Below are positions 40,201 to 49,454 of a stretch of DNA of 64,000 bases, one piece after another. Source of the stretch: JAWWPY01 sp963822825 (GTDB taxonomy: Bacteria > Actinomycetota > Actinomycetes > Streptosporangiales > Streptosporangiaceae). The translations under genes and the position numbers were made by a program. Below the pieces are notes generated by a model that was not told the origin of the DNA, did not search any database, and was given only the letters and a program-made list of their open reading frames with translations. The DNA is taken from NCBI GenBank assembly GCA_963822825.1, contig CAWGIW010000012.1, positions 372,001 through 436,000 on the forward strand, in the 5' to 3' direction. Positions within the stretch are counted from its first letter, which is position 1. Every line of letters starts with the position of its first letter.

Positions 40201-43200
40201 TCAGGGCCCGACGTGGACCGAGCCGAACACCGCGGTCCCGAGCTGTCCGGTGTTGTGCGAGGTGACAGCCAGGCCGGCCAGCACCGCCCCGGCCAGGCCG
40301 GGCAGCGAGGCCGACGATCCTGCGATAGGCGTCCAGTTGACGCCGTCGGTGGACGTCGCCGCGGTGAAGGTCGTTCCCGTCCGGGTGACCTGGAGGTAGA
40401 TCGGGCGCCGCCCCCGTGGCCGAGGCTTCCTGGACAGCGTTGTCACCCACGGCGTCCCGCGACTGGACCACGACGCCATTGCCCGGTGTCACGTAGACCG
40501 CGTAGTACGGCGATCCCGGGTCCGTCGTGGCCCTGATCATGACGCCGGCTTTGGCGTACGGGTCGGTGTTGGTCTGCGAGCTGACCTCGGCGCTGACGGT
40601 GCCGTCGGCGGTCAGTGGCTGCCAGACGTAGTGGAAGCTGTCCGCGGCTGCCCAGATGTCACCCCCGCCGCCCACGACGGTCCAGGTGCTGCCCGACAGG
40701 TTCTGGCCGCCGGGACCAGGAGACACCGTGCCGATGTCGGTACAGGTCCATCCGGCCGGGCAGGCTCCGGGCGGGATCTGCTCGCCCGGGGTGACGCGCG
40801 ACCGAGTTCAGGGTGACGGCCGAGCCGGTGCCCTGGTTGTGCGAGGTGATCGCGATGCCGGCCAGCAGTGACCCGGTCATGCTGATCGCGACGGTGGAAC
40901 CGGGGATCGCGGTCCAGGTGCTGCCGTCAGGGGAGGTGTAGGCGGTGTAATAGGTCTGCTTCCGCCGGTGGTGTACCGGCCGACCATCAGGTAGGCGGGG
41001 ACGGTGCCGGGCGTCACCTGCTGGCTGGTGGAGCCGCCCGGAGCGGTCCGCCACTGGACCGCGATCCCGTTGCCCGGGCGTCACGAACACCGCGTAGTAC
41101 GGCGAACCGGGGTCGGTGCTGGCCCGCATCATCACCCCGGCCTTGGCCCACGGGTCGGTGTTCTGCTGCGCGGTGACGTGCGCGGTCACCGTACCGTCCG
41201 CGCTGAGCGTCTGCGCAGGCGAAGTGGAAGGCATCGGCGGTGCCCCAGATATCGCCGCCGCCGCCGATCTCGCTCCACGTCCCCGAGCTCAGGCTGTCCT
41301 GGCCTGGCGGCAGCGCCCCGCCGATGTCGGTGCACGTCCAGGCGGCCGGGCAGATGGTACGGCGGCGGCTGCGACCCGGGAGCGACGCGAGATTGTCCAC
41401 CGTGGCCGTCGAGGTGCGTGGTGGAGTTATAGGAATCGGCTGGCGATGCCCGCCACCAGCGGTCCCGGCAGGTTGAGCGCGACCGTGGAGCCCGGAACGT
41501 AGCTGAAGTTCACCCCGTCGGTGGAGGTATACGCGGTGTAGTAGACCACGCCGTGTGCGGTGTCGGTGTAGCGGGACGCCATCACCCAGACCGGCGTGGT
41601 GGCCGATGCGGACCCCAGCACCTGGCTGGTCTGCGCCGACTCAGCCGTCCGCCACTGGACGTCGACACCGTGCTGCGGCGTGATGAAGACGCCGTAGTAG
41701 GGCGACTGCGGGTCGGTGCCCGAGCCGGAGCGGATCATGACCCCGGTCTTCATCCACGGTCCGCCGGGATTGACCTGGGACACGACCCGGGCGCTGACCG
41801 TCCCGTCGCCGTTCGCCGAGTTCGCCGGGTCCTGCGGGAAACTCTGATAGGCGAAGCGGAAGTTGTCGAAGTTCGACCAGATGTCCGAGCCGCCACCCTG
41901 GATGGTCCAGGTTCCCGCGGTCCCGCCGCCCTGCTGGGGGCCGAGATAGACCTGATTGCCGGGGAGGATGTCCGTCCCGACGTCGGCGCAGCTGAAGCTG
42001 GACGGGCAGATGCCCGGCGGCTGGCTGCTGGCCGCGGTCAGCGTCACGTTTTTGTACACCACCGGCGGGGTCACGCGGGGCGAGCTGGCCGTTGCGGCCA
42101 GGCCCGCGAGAAAGGAGCCCGAGCCCATGTCGATGGCCACCGTCGAGCCAAGCACTGGGCTCCAGGTTGACCCGTCGGTGGAGGTCAAAGCAGAGAAGAA
42201 GGTCTGCGGAGGATTGAGCGTCGTGTCCTGATACCGGACGACCTCGACGTAGGCGGGTGAGGTGACCGACGGGAGCTTCAGCGTTCCCGTACGGTTGGGC
42301 ACGCTGTCATACGCCCGCCATTGGATGGTGGCTGACCCGCCGGGGTTCAGCAGCACGGAGTAATAGGGAGACGTCGGGCTGGTGTTCGCCCGCATCATGA
42401 TCCCCTCCTGGGCCGTGGCCGGTGACCCGGCCTGGGTGACCACCTGTGCGCTCAACGTCTGGTTACCGGAGACCTGCTGGTAGGCGTAGTGGAACGAGTC
42501 CGAGCCCCCGGTCGTGACGCCGGTCCCGGTGCCGTCGAGGGTGAAGGTGCCCGCCCCGCTCGAAGTCGTGTCGCCCGGGGGGTTCGGGTTGCCGACGTCG
42601 GTGCAGGTCCAGCTGGCCGGACAGGGGTCAGCCGGGGCCTGCGGGGTCATCGTGGTCGTGACCGCGTTGCCGATGGAGAGATTGCTGAACGAGGCAGTGC
42701 CGGTGTTGGTCGAGGCCCCGGAATCCACGGCGAGCCCCTGCAGGGTCGTCGCGGGCATGTCGATGCCGGCGGTGGTGCCCGGGATCAGCTGGTAATGCGT
42801 TCCGTCGGTGGAGTAGCCGGTGCTGAACATGTTGCCCTGCCGCTGGATCATCAGGTAGATCGGCTTGTTGGCCGGCAACAGCTTGGTCAGCTCGAGCGCG
42901 GTGCCGCCGAACGCGGTCCGGTACCAGATGACGATGTCGGGTGCTGCGTTGCCCTCGGTGAGGTCGTTGGGGTAGGCCAGCACCGAGTAGTACGGCGATG
43001 TCGGGTCGGTGCTCTGCCGGGCCATCAGCCCGGCCTGAGGCTGGGTGTTCTGTGTGCTCTGCGACAGGACTTCCACGCTCGACTGCGAGTCGCCGGTGAC
43101 CGGCTTGGAGATGAACCGGAACTGGTCGGACGGGCCGTGGATGGCCGCGCCTGACGCGGTCACGGTGAGTGTGCCGCCGGTGGTCTGCTCGGAGCCGGCC

Positions 43201-44669
43201 ACGCCCGGACTGCGGATGTCCTGGCAGGTGAACGTGGCTGGGCAGTTCGGGTCGGCCGGCGGGGTCGTGGTCGAGCTTGGGAGCCCGAAAGCGTACAGGT
43301 CGTCGTTCGTGTCGCCGACGTAGAACTGGCTGCGGGCGACGGACACCGCTCCGTAGACCGGGGCGGGCAGCACGTAGCTGTACAGGAGTGCCCCGCTGGA
43401 GGCGTTGAGCACCTCGAAGGTGTTGCCCTCCGTCTCGCCGATCATGCCGTTGACGTAGGCCGGCGAGCCCAGGATGGGCTGCTCGGTCTGCCGGCTCCAC
43501 AAGATCGCTCCGGTGCCGGGGTTGAACGCGGTGATCGAGCCACCCGAGCCGTGCCCGTTGGCCACGTTGCTGCCGCCGGCGTAGTACAGCGTCCCGTTCG
43601 CGAAGATCCCGGAGGCGATCGTTCCGTCCCCGCAGGTCGGGCAGTCTCCGCCGATCGCGATCTGCTTCTGCCAGATCGGCCCGGCGGCCAGGTTGTTGCG
43701 GTTGAAGGTGTACAGGATGCCGTTCTTGTTGGCCACCGACAGCAACTGGTCGCCGGCCGCGTCGGTGGTCAGGGTGGGCGTCGTGCCCCAGTCGGAATCG
43801 AGCACGGACGCTTCGAACGGGAGCTGCCACGAGCTCTTGTAGGTCAGTGTCGAGGCGTTGAGCGCGACGATCGCCTGTGACTGGGTCTGGGTGTGGTCGT
43901 TCAGCGTGCCGGTGGAGACGAAGATGGTGTTGGTCGCCGCGTCATACGTCGGCGTCGTCCAGACACCGCCTCCCACCTGGCCGTTCGGCACGAAGTTGTA
44001 CGTGTTGACGATCTGGCCCTGCTGCGCGCCGGAGATGGCGACCTGGAGCAGCTGGCCCTGCACCAGCGGGTTGTCGCAGTTGCTCGCGATGCCGATGTAG
44101 GCGTAGTTGCCCACGATCAGGGGGCTGGACCAGTTATAGTGCGCGCCCGCCTGGCTGTTGTCCCCGGTGTACACCTTCCACAGGACGTTGCCAGTGGCTG
44201 GGTCGAGCGCGTACCAGTACGGTCCGCCGCCGCCTACATAGAGCACGCCGTTCACGATCGCGGCCGAGGAGGTGACCCCGTTGTTCACCGGGTTGCATCC
44301 TGGGTCGACGGTCACCCCGAGGTTCTGTTTCCAGATCATGGCGCCGGTCGATGTGTTCACGGCGTACTCATAGCCATCCCAGGAGCCCACGTAGGCCGTG
44401 GTACCGACGATGCTCACCGAGGTGGCGATCGGGCCACCCGTCGCGAAGGCGAACTTGAGCTTCAGCGTCGCCGCGCTGGCCACGCTCAGCTTCGGGTCGA
44501 CGGTCGCCCCGGTCCGCTGCGGGTTCTGCAGGAACATGGGCCAGTCCTGGTAGGACGCGGCGGACGCGGGCGCGGCCGTCAGCGCGGCGGTGACCGGGGT
44601 GAGGATCGGGGCCAGGAGCACGGCGGCGGCCGCCAGGACGACCCGTGGCGGGCATCGCCTCATCGACAT
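40201..44669 (-). CDS. Giant secreted PQQ-type beta-propeller protein with five modules (copy B), frameshifted at the 3' end
   Basis: About 1,490 residues. The first 1,080 are in one frame: signal peptide (residues 1-38, ends in ASA), a PQQ-like propeller near-identical in layout to copy A (VGTTAYVGSWDGYEYAVNTS, GNVLWKVYTGDNSQAGAHYN, NGMIGETEGNTFEVLNA) and three modules. The last two modules (41400-40201) are spread over three frames with about five shifts, ending GSVHVGP. The same Cys motifs (GCNP, NCDNP, CPTCGDG) occur as in copy A. Order of parts is the same as in 32228-36663, read in the opposite direction; this is an inverted paralog. Alpha-galactosidase follows on the same strand. Confidence 0.77.
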
Positions 44670-45253
44670 TCGAAGCTCCTAACAGGAATACGTGAACTGT
44701 GAGTCGAACCGGCCGGCCGGGAACCGGGAACAGTCAGGAGCGTGAGATCCGCGACTCTGCGGCAGCCGCACGGCGCCGCTCTGCGCCCGTGCTCAAGACA
44801 CCCCCCATGCCACGAAGCCTGTCATCGCTCCTGGCGGATCATCCCGTCGCAACTGCGATCCGGCATCTACCTGGCGGGGATGGCACCCGTATGTTGATGT
44901 GACCCCTCGCGCGGCTCCCGGGAGGACATATCGCAAAGATCGTTACTCCTTCGTTATCATTTACGAATAATCGCGGCAACCTGGACACTTTCCAGCCGCG
45001 ACCGCATTCGCCGTAATATCCGAGCCAACCCTGGCGCCCCCCTCGCCGCCGTACCCCGCCGCACTCAGCCGCACCCCGCCCGGCCGGGATCATGCGGCAT
45101 GCCGGCCATCGTCTCCCTGCTCGCTGACCGGACGGTATCCTGCACAAGTCGGGTGCGTTAATTTGCGTGACACCTGATCAGCGTCCATTTACGGCGCGAC
45201 CGGGGAGCGGGTCCCGGTAACTGGGTAGTGGACAGCACCGAGGAGCACCGCAA
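44670..45253. other. 584-bp intergenic region upstream of glmU and of giant copy B
   Basis: No gene seen. An AT-rich island at about 44935-44985 (with TTCGTTATCATTTACGAATAA) stands out and may hold the copy B promoter. The sequence before glmU is unremarkable. Confidence 0.55.
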
Positions 45254-46332
45254 GTGAGTGTGAGGCGTCCGGCTGCCGTGGTCGTCTTGGCCGCGGGCGC
45301 AGGCACGCGGATGAAGTCCAGCACGCCGAAAGTGCTGCACCAGATCTGCGGCGAGAGCATGCTCGGCCTCGTCCTCGCCACGGCGCGCGAAGTCCGCCCT
45401 GAGCGCCTGATCGTGGTCGTCGGCCACCAGCGCCGCCAGGTCACCGAGTTCCTGAACCGCCATGCACCCGACGCGACGGCCGTGGTGCAGGACCGGCAGG
45501 GCGGGACGGGCCACGCGGTCCGCACCGCGATCGAGGCGGTCGGCCTGGACCACGGCACGATCGTGGTGACCTACGCGGACGCGCCGCTGCTTCGCGGCGA
45601 GACACTGGCCGCGCTCATCCAGGAGCACCGGACCCAGAACGCCGCTGCCACCGCGCTGACGGCCCGGCTCGCCGACCCGACCGGGTACGGCCGGATCATC
45701 CGCGATGAGTCCGGTGCTTTCATGAAGATCATCGAAGAGGCGGACGCTACTCCCGGGCAGCGGGCCATCCAAGAGATCAACTCGGGGGTCTACGCGTTCG
45801 AGGCCCACCTCCTCGGCGACGTCATCAAGCGCGTGCCCACGGACAACGCGAAAGGTGAGGAGTATCTCACCGACGTCGTCGCCATCCTTCGCGCCGAGAG
45901 CCATCCGGTCGCATCCGTTGTGCTGGAAGATTCTGATGAGGTGCTGGGCGTGAACGACCGCGCGCAGTTGGCGCGGGCGCGGCAGATACTGAACGCCAGG
46001 CTGCTCGATGGCTGGATGCGCGCGGGCGTCACCATCGTTGATCCGAGGACAACCTGGGTCGACACCGGGGTCACCCTCGCCGCCGACGTGGAGATCGGTC
46101 CTGGCACGCAACTGGAGGGCAGCACGGCGATCGCTACCGGGGCCAGGGTCGGCCCCGGATGCCTGCTCCGCGACACCACGGTGGGCGCGCGCGCCACGAT
46201 GACCCACACGGTCGGCCGGTCGGCCGAGATCGGGCCGGCGCGACGGTCGGGCCTTTCGCCTACCTGCCACCAGGCAGCAAGCTTGACCCAGGCGTCGCGG
46301 CGGATGGCACCGCTACGAGTGAGGGAGCATAG
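45254..46332 (+). CDS. glmU: GlmU uridyltransferase with truncated acetyltransferase domain
   Basis: N-terminal uridyltransferase is complete: VVLAAGAGTRMKSSTPKVLH, QGGTGHAVRTAIE, TYADAPLL, GYGRIIRDESG, EINSGVYAFE and GEEYLTDVVAIL. It makes UDP-GlcNAc. The left-handed beta-helix starts (ATGARVGPGCLLRDTTVGAR). Adding a missing G near 46233 restores GAGATVGPFAYL, but then comes a stop at 46330-46332. About 120 residues that normally carry the acetyltransferase site (including the VKNATIG and YDG stretch) are absent. So acetylation of GlcN-1-P is probably not done by this copy. As written the frame runs on into prs; that fusion is an artefact. Confidence 0.85.
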
Positions 46333-46336
46333 GCGC

Positions 46337-47344
46337 GTGACGGGCATAGGGGCCATGGCCGAGAAGAAGACCGGCATCACGGCGACCGGCGAGAAGAAGC
46401 TGCTGCTGTTCTCCGGCCGGGCCCATCCGGAACTGACCAACGAGATCGCCGGCTGCCTCGGTATCGAGCCCACCCCGACCAGGCTCTCGGACTTCGCCAA
46501 CGGCGAGATCTTCGTGCGGTTCCTGGAATCGGTCCGCGGCAGCGACGCGTTCGTGATGCAGAGTCACACGGCGCCGATCAACCAATGGATCATGGAGCAG
46601 CTGATCATGGTCGACGCCCTGAAGCGGGCCTCGGCCAAGCGGATCACCGTGGTCACGCCGTTCTTCGGGTACGCCCGCCAGGACAAGAAGAGCCGAGGCC
46701 GGGAGCCGATTTCGGCCCGGCTCATGGCGGACCTGTTCGCCACCGCGGGGGCGGACCGGCTGATGGCCGTGGATCTGCACACCGCCCAGATCCAGGGGTT
46801 CTTCGACGGTCCCGTGGATCATCTGTTCGCGCTGCCCATCCTGGCCGGGTACCTGGAGGGCAAGCTGGACCTGTCGCAGACCACCGTGGTCGCGCCGGAC
46901 GCCGGGCGGGTCCGGGTCTGCGAGCGGTGGACTGACCGGCTCGGCTGCCCGCTGGCCATCATCCACAAGCGCCGCGACCCCGATGTCGCCAACAAGGTCG
47001 CGATGTTCGAGGTCGTGGGGCACGTGGCCGGGCGCACATGCATCGTGGTGGACGACATGATCGACACCGGTTCGACGATCATCAAGGCGGCCGACGCGCT
47101 GTTCGAGGAGGGCGCGGAGCAGGTGATCGTCACGGCCACTCATGGCGTGCTCTCGGGCGACGCCGTGGACGGTCTGAAGAACTCGCGGGTCAGCGAGGTG
47201 ATCGTCACCAACACGCTGCCGATCAGCAACGACAAGCGTTTCGACAAGCTCACCGTCCTGTCGATCGCGCCGCTGATCGCTCGCGCCATCAACGAAGTGT
47301 TCAGCGACGGCTCGGTGACCAGCCTGTTCGACGGCCAGAGCTGA
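46337..47344 (+). CDS. prs: Ribose-phosphate pyrophosphokinase (PRPP synthase)
   Basis: About 335 residues from the GTG at 46337, with GGGAG nine bases upstream. An ATG at 46355 is in the same frame. Signatures: FANGEIFVRFLESVRG, PFFGYARQDKKSRGREPIS (ATP site), VDLHTAQIQGFFDG, HKRRDPDVANK and the PRPP loop CIVVDDMIDTGST. Makes PRPP from ribose-5-phosphate for nucleotides, histidine and tryptophan. Directly follows glmU, as in most actinobacteria. Confidence 0.96.
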   Translation: MTGIGAMAEKKTGITATGEKKLLLFSGRAHPELTNEIAGCLGIEPTPTRLSDFANGEIFVRFLESVRGSDAFVMQSHTAPINQWIMEQLIMVDALKRASAKRITVVTPFFGYARQDKKSRGREPISARLMADLFATAGADRLMAVDLHTAQIQGFFDGPVDHLFALPILAGYLEGKLDLSQTTVVAPDAGRVRVCERWTDRLGCPLAIIHKRRDPDVANKVAMFEVVGHVAGRTCIVVDDMIDTGSTIIKAADALFEEGAEQVIVTATHGVLSGDAVDGLKNSRVSEVIVTNTLPISNDKRFDKLTVLSIAPLIARAINEVFSDGSVTSLFDGQS

Positions 47345-47396
47345 TTCACGGGCCGTCCGCCCAGGCCGGGGCCGGGCCGCGGGTTCCGGGCCATTT

Positions 47397-47705
47397 ATGC
47401 TGGTGGGCGTGGACGTTCCCATCGCATGCAGTCTCACCACGACCGCCGCCCGCTCCCAACTCGGCGAGTGGCGCGAGTTGCTGGCCACCATGGCCGGCGC
47501 CGCCGAACGGGTCTCGCCCACCGAGCTGTCGCTGCCCCTGCGCGATGACCGCCTCGATCAGATCGGCGCGGTCATCCGGCTGGCGCAACGCGAGAAGGCC
47601 TGCTGCCCGTTCTTCGACTTCGCGATCCGGATCGAAGCCGGCACCGTCACCCTGCGCATCTCCGGGCCCGCCGATGCGGCCTCGCTGCTCGACAACTTCG
47701 GCTGA
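47397..47705 (+). CDS. Small conserved protein with CCPF motif, function unknown
   Basis: 102 residues. REKACCPFFDFAIRIEAGTVTL is a feature of a small actinobacterial family without known function. The CC pair could bind a metal. Start may be the ATG at 47397 or a GTG at 47409. Confidence 0.6.
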   Translation: MLVGVDVPIACSLTTTAARSQLGEWRELLATMAGAAERVSPTELSLPLRDDRLDQIGAVIRLAQREKACCPFFDFAIRIEAGTVTLRISGPADAASLLDNFG

Positions 47706-47810
47706 GCCGGCGCCGTCGGCGTGACGAACAACTATGTGACTTCGGGTAACTCCTACGTTGCCAAGGGTCACGAGAGACGAACGAGTCCGTCAATTCCCAC
47801 GGCTACCTGC

Positions 47811-47840
47811 CTAGGGTAACCATAGGTAACTATAGGTAAC
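47811..47840. repeat. Three phased 10-bp direct repeats
   Basis: CTAGGGTAAC, CATAGGTAAC and TATAGGTAAC follow without gaps. GGGTAAC also ends at 47750 in the same 10-bp phase and CCAGGGTGAC at 47851-47860. One turn of the helix per repeat suggests a protein-binding array in the promoter of the next gene (GTG 47898). Confidence 0.55.
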
Positions 47841-47897
47841 AAGCCGTTGCCCAGGGTGACGAGGGCGCGGCACGCAGGGGAGACCGAGGGGGCACCT

Positions 47898-48326
47898 GTG
47901 GCTACTGGCGACTGCGAGACCGTCCCGCTCCAGGAGTACCTCGCGGCGGTGCGCGAGAGCGACCTGCGGTTCGAGGCCGAACGTGACCGCCGCTACACCG
48001 AGGTCAACCTGGAGCGCGAGAAGGCCCTGAAGATCAAGGAGACGGCTGACCTCGCGGCGCTCGAGCTGGCCCGCGAAATCCAGACCTACAAGGACGAGAA
48101 AGCGAACGAACTCCGCTCCCAGATAGAGCGGGAGCGCGGCACCTACGTCACGCGGGACCAGCTCAAGCCGCTGTCCGACTTCGTCGCGAGCCAGCAAGGC
48201 CGGCAAGGCGGGCAGGATGACCAGCGGAGCTCCAGCGGCGACCTGATGACCCGCACCATCGCCGCCCTCAGCCTGGTCGTGGCCATCGTGGTCGCGATCG
48301 TGCTGATAACTCATCCCGTCCACTGA
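47898..48326 (+). CDS. Small coiled-coil protein with one C-terminal membrane anchor
   Basis: 142 residues from GTG 47898, with GAGGGGG upstream. Highly charged helix (ESDLRFEAERDRRYTEVNLEREKALKIKE) likely forms a coiled coil, followed by a hydrophobic segment (TIAALSLVVAIVVAIVLI) at the end. Such tail-anchored proteins with a cytoplasmic coiled coil are often scaffold-like; function unknown. It converges with a DUF1003 gene. Confidence 0.65.
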   Translation: MATGDCETVPLQEYLAAVRESDLRFEAERDRRYTEVNLEREKALKIKETADLAALELAREIQTYKDEKANELRSQIERERGTYVTRDQLKPLSDFVASQQGRQGGQDDQRSSSGDLMTRTIAALSLVVAIVVAIVLITHPVH

Positions 48327-48356
48327 GCCGCCTGGCTGAGGACACATGCGGGGACC

Positions 48357-48893
48357 CTAAACGGGAACTTTCGCCGCTCCGGCCGGTGACCCACCCTGGC
48401 ATGTTGCCCGGTGGACCTCCTGCGTCAGAGCCGTCAGCTGCTCGGCCAGCGTGTGGATCTGCTCGGTGAGGTCGGTGTTCTTAGTCAGCAGATCATTCTG
48501 ATATTGCGCGAGCTCCTCCCGGTGCTTGGCCGCCGCGTCCTCGTTGGCCTTGTCGGTCCGCGTCTGGGCTTTCTGGGCGATGATGACCAGCGCCCCCGTG
48601 TAGAACGCGACCGCGGAGAAAACCAGGTTGAGCAGAATGAACGGCGCGGGATCGAAGCCCTTTCCGTTCAGCAGTCCGTGCCACGAGTTGCTCAGGAACT
48701 GGACCAGATGGTTGACGAAGACCCAGCCGAGGATGAGCGCGGAGCTGACGAGCAGGAAGCTGACGGTGCCCATGCCGCTGGCGACAGTCTCAGACACGCG
48801 CTCCATGAAGCTGCTGCCCCCGGCGTAGGGGGACGCTCCGGGTCCCGAGTCATGGTAGTGCTTGTGGAATCGGAGCGGATCGTGGGTGGCCAT
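48357..48893 (-). CDS. DUF1003 membrane protein
   Basis: 178 residues. Two hydrophobic helices (VSFLLVSSALILGWVFVNH and FILLNLVFSAVAFYTGALVI) with FDPAPFILLN typical of DUF1003, then a charged helix DKANEDAAAKHREELAQYQ and a coiled coil. Family role unknown. Confidence 0.85.
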   Translation of the reverse strand: MATHDPLRFHKHYHDSGPGASPYAGGSSFMERVSETVASGMGTVSFLLVSSALILGWVFVNHLVQFLSNSWHGLLNGKGFDPAPFILLNLVFSAVAFYTGALVIIAQKAQTRTDKANEDAAAKHREELAQYQNDLLTKNTDLTEQIHTLAEQLTALTQEVHRATCQGGSPAGAAKVPV

Positions 48894-49454
48894 GCGGGTC
48901 TCCTGTCTCCTGGGGCATGGAGGCGGCCCCCTGAGAACTCAGGGGCCTCTTCTATCACATGACCAACATGCCACGACAGGACACGAAGACCCCACAACCG
49001 TTACCGCCGACTACGTCAAGGTGTGGAGGTGACCGCTGTCTTCGCCCCCGCAAGCGACGAAGACGGCGGCCACCGCTCAACACGGCCTTCAGCGCCACCG
49101 CCCAGGTCAACAGCGGGGGGCCGACCGCGCGAGAACCGAACCGGGTCAGGACTGGGTGACGAGCCCAGTCCTGACCGGGATCGCTGCGGACTGCGCCCCC
49201 GCGGTCGTCCGCTGCCTTCGGTCACCGCCGGCCGGTTTCTTCTGCCGTGGCTGAGAACGAGCATGGCAGTGGGCGATTGCGTCATGATTGATCGTTGATT
49301 GAGCGGCGGGCAGCCCACCAGCGTCGCTGGTATCGCGCTGTGACCAGGCCGTTTTACGGCTTGATCCATCCATGATTAAGTGACGTCGAGCCCCATTCCT
49401 GCAAACGGTTTCCGGGGGGCGGTCACGCACCGAGAGTCTCACCAGGGCGGCGTG
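48894..49454. other. 561-bp intergenic region upstream of the SARP regulator
   Basis: No gene seen; holds the strong hairpin at 49144-49176. Open frames on both strands here are GC-bias artefacts. Confidence 0.55.
49144..49176. repeat. Perfect 13-bp inverted repeat (hairpin)
   Basis: GGTCAGGACTGGG - TGACGAG - CCCAGTCCTGACC. No T-run follows on either strand, so it is not a typical terminator. Confidence 0.7.

Noticed and set aside
45254..47344. GlmU-Prs fusion as one long protein
   Set aside because: Joined only by a missing base near 46233; a stop and a new start with RBS lie in the restored frame.
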